A stretch of 64,000 nucleotides of DNA from Nitrososphaeraceae archaeon (GTDB lineage: Archaea; Thermoproteota; Nitrososphaeria; Nitrososphaerales; Nitrososphaeraceae): NCBI GenBank assembly GCA_031316115.1, contig JALDRC010000005.1, forward strand, positions 62,001 to 126,000, read 5' to 3'. The position numbers and the translations under genes are program-made. Of the stretch, positions 60,971 through 64,000 are shown one piece after another (position 1 is the stretch's first letter; the number at the start of each line of letters is the position of its first letter). The notes under the pieces are model-generated. The model did no database searches. It saw only the letters and a list, made by a program, of their open reading frames with translations, and was not told the DNA's origin.

Positions 60971-62677
60971 TTATGCTCCAGCCATTCCGGTTCTCAAGTC
61001 TACTGCTTTGTGATCTTCTAGTTCACTTTGAGCAGCAGCCTTGTGCATGTCGGATAAAGCACAACCCATTTGAGCCTCTGGTTTGCCGCGTCTCATCAAT
61101 CCTCTATATAATCCTGCTTCCAGTGTTTGACCATGTTGCTTTTCCCATTCTTCAACTGGAATACTGTACTTCTTTTGAATTCTATCTCTATACCATTCAG
61201 GAATAACATTAAATGCACAGAATGGTACTATTCTAAGGTCAGGTGTCAGGTAATGAATATCACATCTTTGCAATCTTTCTAAATCTTCGTTATACTTATC
61301 TTGGAAATGCATCATACCAAGGAAGAGAGACCTAACATGCCACGAGCCTACAGCATCGAAATTACGTTTCAAAAGTATACTCGAGAACATCTTTGCTAAA
61401 TTAAGACCATGTGGTTGTTTAGTTCTATCCACAAATTGGTTTAATTTACGAACAACTTCAAGCATTGTCCAATATCTATTTGCTCCGGAACGTAATTCAT
61501 CTGCTTTCTCTTCAAAATATTCCAGTAAACCTTTAATATCTACAAAAGAGGTCAAAGGTATTAGTTTTTTAGTCTGTACATCTTCAAAAACATATGTTCC
61601 TGCACCACAAGCAAAGTGAATGGATAATTCGTACTTTGGTTTTTTACTAAATGCTTCAATTACATCAGTCATAGGCATGCATGATGGAACTGGTAACCAA
61701 GCATCTTTAGAAATATCACCATTAGTTTGTTCTTCGATTCGTTCAATACAATCAGGAATTGTTATTCTATATTTTTCTCTCTCTTTCTTACCCATTCTTC
61801 CAGTAAGTGAAACAGGCTGAAAGTTTACTGCATGTACAACATCCATGTTCTTTTGTGCATATCCAATTATTCCACCTAATTCATGATCGTTTATGGATTT
61901 TATTACTGTTGGAACAAAAACAACAGTCATACCACATTTTCGAGCAGATTCAAGGGTATATGGAACTTCCCAATGATTCTTTGGATTAGTTCTGGGTGTA
62001 ACACCATCGAATGAAAGATAAAGATTACTTACACCTGCAGTTCTTACTTGCCGCATTGTTTCTGGTGACATTGCTAATTTGATACCGTTAGTATTTAATT
62101 GAATATGATCTACGCCTTCTTCTTTCATAATTTTTATTACATCTGTTATATCGTCTCGTAGCATTGGTTCGCCACCTGTAACTTGAATTGAATTTCCAGC
62201 TATTGGTCTTTCCGCTTTAAGAGTTTTCATCATAGCTCTTATTTGTTCATAATTTGGTTCATAGAGATAAGCTCCTTCTAGACCTTTCTTAACATAAAAG
62301 AAACAGTACCAACATGTCAAGTCGCATCTATTGGTAACGATCATATTTGATAAGCCTGAATGTGATAAGTGATTGGTACATAAACCACAATTTGTTGGAC
62401 ACGCACACTTATCTACCATTACATTAGGTGCATGAGCTCCTTTGCCATCTTTCCAATAAGTACTAAATTTCCTGTACATCTCGTATGAACCGAAATACAA
62501 TTCCTCGCATTCGCCATGAGATGGACAAGTTTTTGTCATGAATACTTTGCCATCTCTCTCGAAGACTTCAGCATCAAGAATCATATTACAATCAGGACAT
62601 ATACTTTGTGTAAATCTAATAGTTTTTTTTGTTGTAGAAACTTTATTTGTAATATTAGATATCTGTATTAATTCCAT
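60971..62677 (-). CDS. tes: Tetraether synthase-like radical SAM protein (Tes)
   Basis: 568 aa. N-terminal rubredoxin-like knuckle C27-x2-C30 and KTCPSHG (51), a cysteine-rich cluster site CACPTNCGLC (91-100), the radical SAM motif NRCDLTCWYCF (C118, C122, C125), GGEP in QVTGGEPMLRD, and a long C-terminal part with CAFNVIPEWYRDRI. This architecture matches the MJ0619/Tes family, in which radical SAM chemistry joins two phytanyl ends to make GDGT membrane lipids. Such lipids (crenarchaeol) are a hallmark of Thaumarchaeota. Its exact substrate in this organism is inferred. Confidence 0.78.
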   Translation of the reverse strand: MELIQISNITNKVSTTKKTIRFTQSICPDCNMILDAEVFERDGKVFMTKTCPSHGECEELYFGSYEMYRKFSTYWKDGKGAHAPNVMVDKCACPTNCGLCTNHLSHSGLSNMIVTNRCDLTCWYCFFYVKKGLEGAYLYEPNYEQIRAMMKTLKAERPIAGNSIQVTGGEPMLRDDITDVIKIMKEEGVDHIQLNTNGIKLAMSPETMRQVRTAGVSNLYLSFDGVTPRTNPKNHWEVPYTLESARKCGMTVVFVPTVIKSINDHELGGIIGYAQKNMDVVHAVNFQPVSLTGRMGKKEREKYRITIPDCIERIEEQTNGDISKDAWLPVPSCMPMTDVIEAFSKKPKYELSIHFACGAGTYVFEDVQTKKLIPLTSFVDIKGLLEYFEEKADELRSGANRYWTMLEVVRKLNQFVDRTKQPHGLNLAKMFSSILLKRNFDAVGSWHVRSLFLGMMHFQDKYNEDLERLQRCDIHYLTPDLRIVPFCAFNVIPEWYRDRIQKKYSIPVEEWEKQHGQTLEAGLYRGLMRRGKPEAQMGCALSDMHKAAAQSELEDHKAVDLRTGMAGA

Positions 62678-63317
62678 AATTCTCTTCCTTAATTTGTTGA
62701 TTCGATTGTATTAATATATAAATATAATTATAAGAATCCTAAGGTGATTAGGTTAGCTATAAAAAATGTAGAACATGCTTATTGTTATCAAATTTTTTTT
62801 ATTTTTTATGATGATCATTAGTTTGTTGTTCATTATCGTCTGTTTGTTTTAGAAATTTAATGATTTATTATTAAAACTAGTTGTTTATATCAATTAAAGA
62901 AATTAATTTTAATTAATGAGATATAATAGAAAAATATTAGATTTTCAAAAAACCAAGTTCCAACTAGTAATTCTGACAAAAAATTTAGAAAAGATTTTAT
63001 CGATATTTTATTTATTTTTAAAATAGTATAAAATAATACTTCACAATATCCTCTACTCATCTCGAAAGACAAGTTTATTCAATAGCAATTAAATCAAGTT
63101 ATAATAAAGAATTTAATAAATCGATTAAGTATTCTAAATTAATATAACTTCATTCTACTAATGATCGAATAAAATTCATTAGGATTTTTATGACGAGATA
63201 TATTAAAAGAAAACAAAAACCTTACGTGCGTGAATTCAAAAACCTTACGTGAATTTTGATAGTTTTATTTTACAAAAAAAAGAATTTTAGTAAAGAAAAT
63301 AATTTTACATAACTCTA
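62678..63317. other. Non-coding stretch between tes and cdc48
   Basis: About 640 bp, AT-rich, between two minus-strand genes. Holds the tes promoter at its low end and a 15-bp direct repeat at 63214-63251. An ORF-like stretch on the minus strand at 62890-63072 has low-complexity composition and was not accepted. Confidence 0.5.
63214..63251. repeat. 15-bp direct repeat
   Basis: caaaaaccttacgtg occurs at 63214-63228 and again at 63237-63251, eight bases apart; each copy is soon followed by gaatt. It stands out from the surrounding AT-rich sequence. Role unknown; it may be a tandem slip, or a site for a factor acting on the cdc48 3' end or the tes upstream region. Confidence 0.55.
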
Positions 63318-64000
63318 CTATCCATATTGTGAATGTGCACTTTTCATTCCAGGTTTCATCTCTCTCTGATTCTTTACCTTTCTTACTGCATCCTCAAAGT
63401 GATGCATTGTTACTTTAGCTTCCATAGCATGTTTTGATGCTTCTTCTGGTGTCGGATATTTTGCAATATATTCATGCAGTACAAGAGATATAGCGGTATT
63501 TACAACAGCTGCAACATCTGCTCCACTAAAGCTATCAGTAATTTCTGCTATACGTTTTAGGTCCAGATCATTGCTAACAGGTTTTCCTTGGATATTAAGA
63601 TCCAATATTCTCTCTCTTGTCTTGACATCTGGATTTGGAACATAAACTATCTTATCAAATCTTCCTGGTCTCAGTAGGGCAGGATCAATCATATCTGCAC
63701 GATTAGTAGCAGCAAGAACGACAACACCAGACAAGGCTTGAATACCATCCATTTCGGTTAGTAATTGAGAAACCATTCTCTCTGTGCTTGCATGACCAGC
63801 TCCTTCTAGTCCTCTGATTGGAGCTATAGAATCTACTTCATCAAAGAATATAACACAAGGTGAAGCCTGTCTTGCACGTCTAAAGATTTCACGTATACCT
63901 TTTTCAGATTCTCCTACCCATTTTGACAAAAGTTCTGGGCCTTTAACACTTATGAAGTTGGCTTCCGATTCTGTTGCAACTGCTTTAGCTAACATGGTCT
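63318..64000 (-). CDS. Cdc48/VAT-family AAA ATPase, C-terminal part
   Basis: The window edge cuts the gene inside its last AAA domain: the first visible codons are T-M-L-A-K-A-V-A, the end of a Walker A (GPPGTGKT). Then follow SKWVGESEKGIREIFRRAR, Walker B CVIFFDEVDSIAP, and the sensor/arginine-finger region LLRPGRFDKIVYVPNPD, typical of the D2 domain of p97/VAT. After it come about 60 residues with a helical small subdomain and a tail ending QYG. It unfolds substrates for degradation. About 227 codons are present. Confidence 0.9.
   Translation of the reverse strand, partial: TMLAKAVATESEANFISVKGPELLSKWVGESEKGIREIFRRARQASPCVIFFDEVDSIAPIRGLEGAGHASTERMVSQLLTEMDGIQALSGVVVLAATNRADMIDPALLRPGRFDKIVYVPNPDVKTRERILDLNIQGKPVSNDLDLKRIAEITDSFSGADVAAVVNTAISLVLHEYIAKYPTPEEASKHAMEAKVTMHHFEDAVRKVKNQREMKPGMKSAHSQYG

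Noticed and set aside
62890-63072. 60-codon minus-strand ORF
   Set aside because: Low-complexity composition in AT-rich intergenic DNA, no start context or family.

Overview
The window is a 64 kb piece of an AT-rich archaeal chromosome, most probably from an ammonia-oxidising member of the Nitrososphaerota (Thaumarchaeota). The archaeal assignment is firm: TBP, EF-1 alpha, aIF2 alpha, Nop10, ABCE1, a GINS subunit, family B DNA polymerase, L19e/L31e/L32e/L39e, DTD2-type deacylase and a tetraether-synthase-like radical SAM protein are all present. The narrower placement is inference. It rests on the 16S sequence style, a 16S-23S operon with no spacer tRNA, an unlinked 5S gene, and many short leaderless genes. 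A Nitrososphaera/Nitrosocosmicus-type soil lineage fits best, but no amo or ure gene lies here to confirm it.

Layout. 1-9.3 kb: partial transketolase-like gene, leucyl aminopeptidase, the isolated 5S rRNA, ABCE1-Trm5 operon, RimI-type acetyltransferase, a LarA/DUF2088-like protein, pyrE, tbp and fumarase. 9.3-15.3 kb: gene-poor, with two relics of one transposase family, a small zinc-finger gene, oligoendopeptidase F and about 2 kb of degenerate DNA. 15.3-36.2 kb: housekeeping genes (Nudix, DTD2, L32e-L19e, superoxide dismutase, tuf-S10, a pterin dehydratase, a wrecked glutamine synthetase gene, GINS, L39e-L31e, tRNA methylthiotransferase, PEP-mutase-family enzyme, PadR regulator, TatC, PolB, agmatinase-like). 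36.3-41.2 kb: 23S and 16S rRNA on the minus strand, with complementary processing stems around each. 41.3-49 kb: accessory island with a GSAM-like aminotransferase, a many-pass GT-C-like membrane protein, a GT2 glycosyltransferase, a geranylgeranyl-reductase-like flavoprotein and two more transposase relics. 49.3-64 kb: exported beta-helix protein, aIF2 alpha-Nop10, cobalamin adenosyltransferase, an unknown protein coupled to an MtrA-like corrinoid-protein homologue, dUTPase-like protein, rhodanese facing a GcvH-TusA-like fusion, type 4 uracil-DNA glycosylase, a UPF0104 membrane protein, GPN GTPase-homoserine kinase, an enoyl-CoA hydratase (candidate for the 3-hydroxypropionate/4-hydroxybutyrate cycle), the tetraether-synthase-like protein, and the 3' part of a Cdc48-family ATPase cut by the window edge.

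The most interesting items are: the GcvH-like/TusA-like fusion whose lipoyl lysine is replaced by arginine, next to a rhodanese; the soluble MtrA homologue that keeps the corrinoid-ligand histidine although no methanogenesis genes are present; the LarA-like protein without the usual N-terminal histidine motif; a glutamine synthetase pseudogene with about four frameshifts; and four independently decayed copies of one IS6-like element. I saw no tRNA gene and no CRISPR array.
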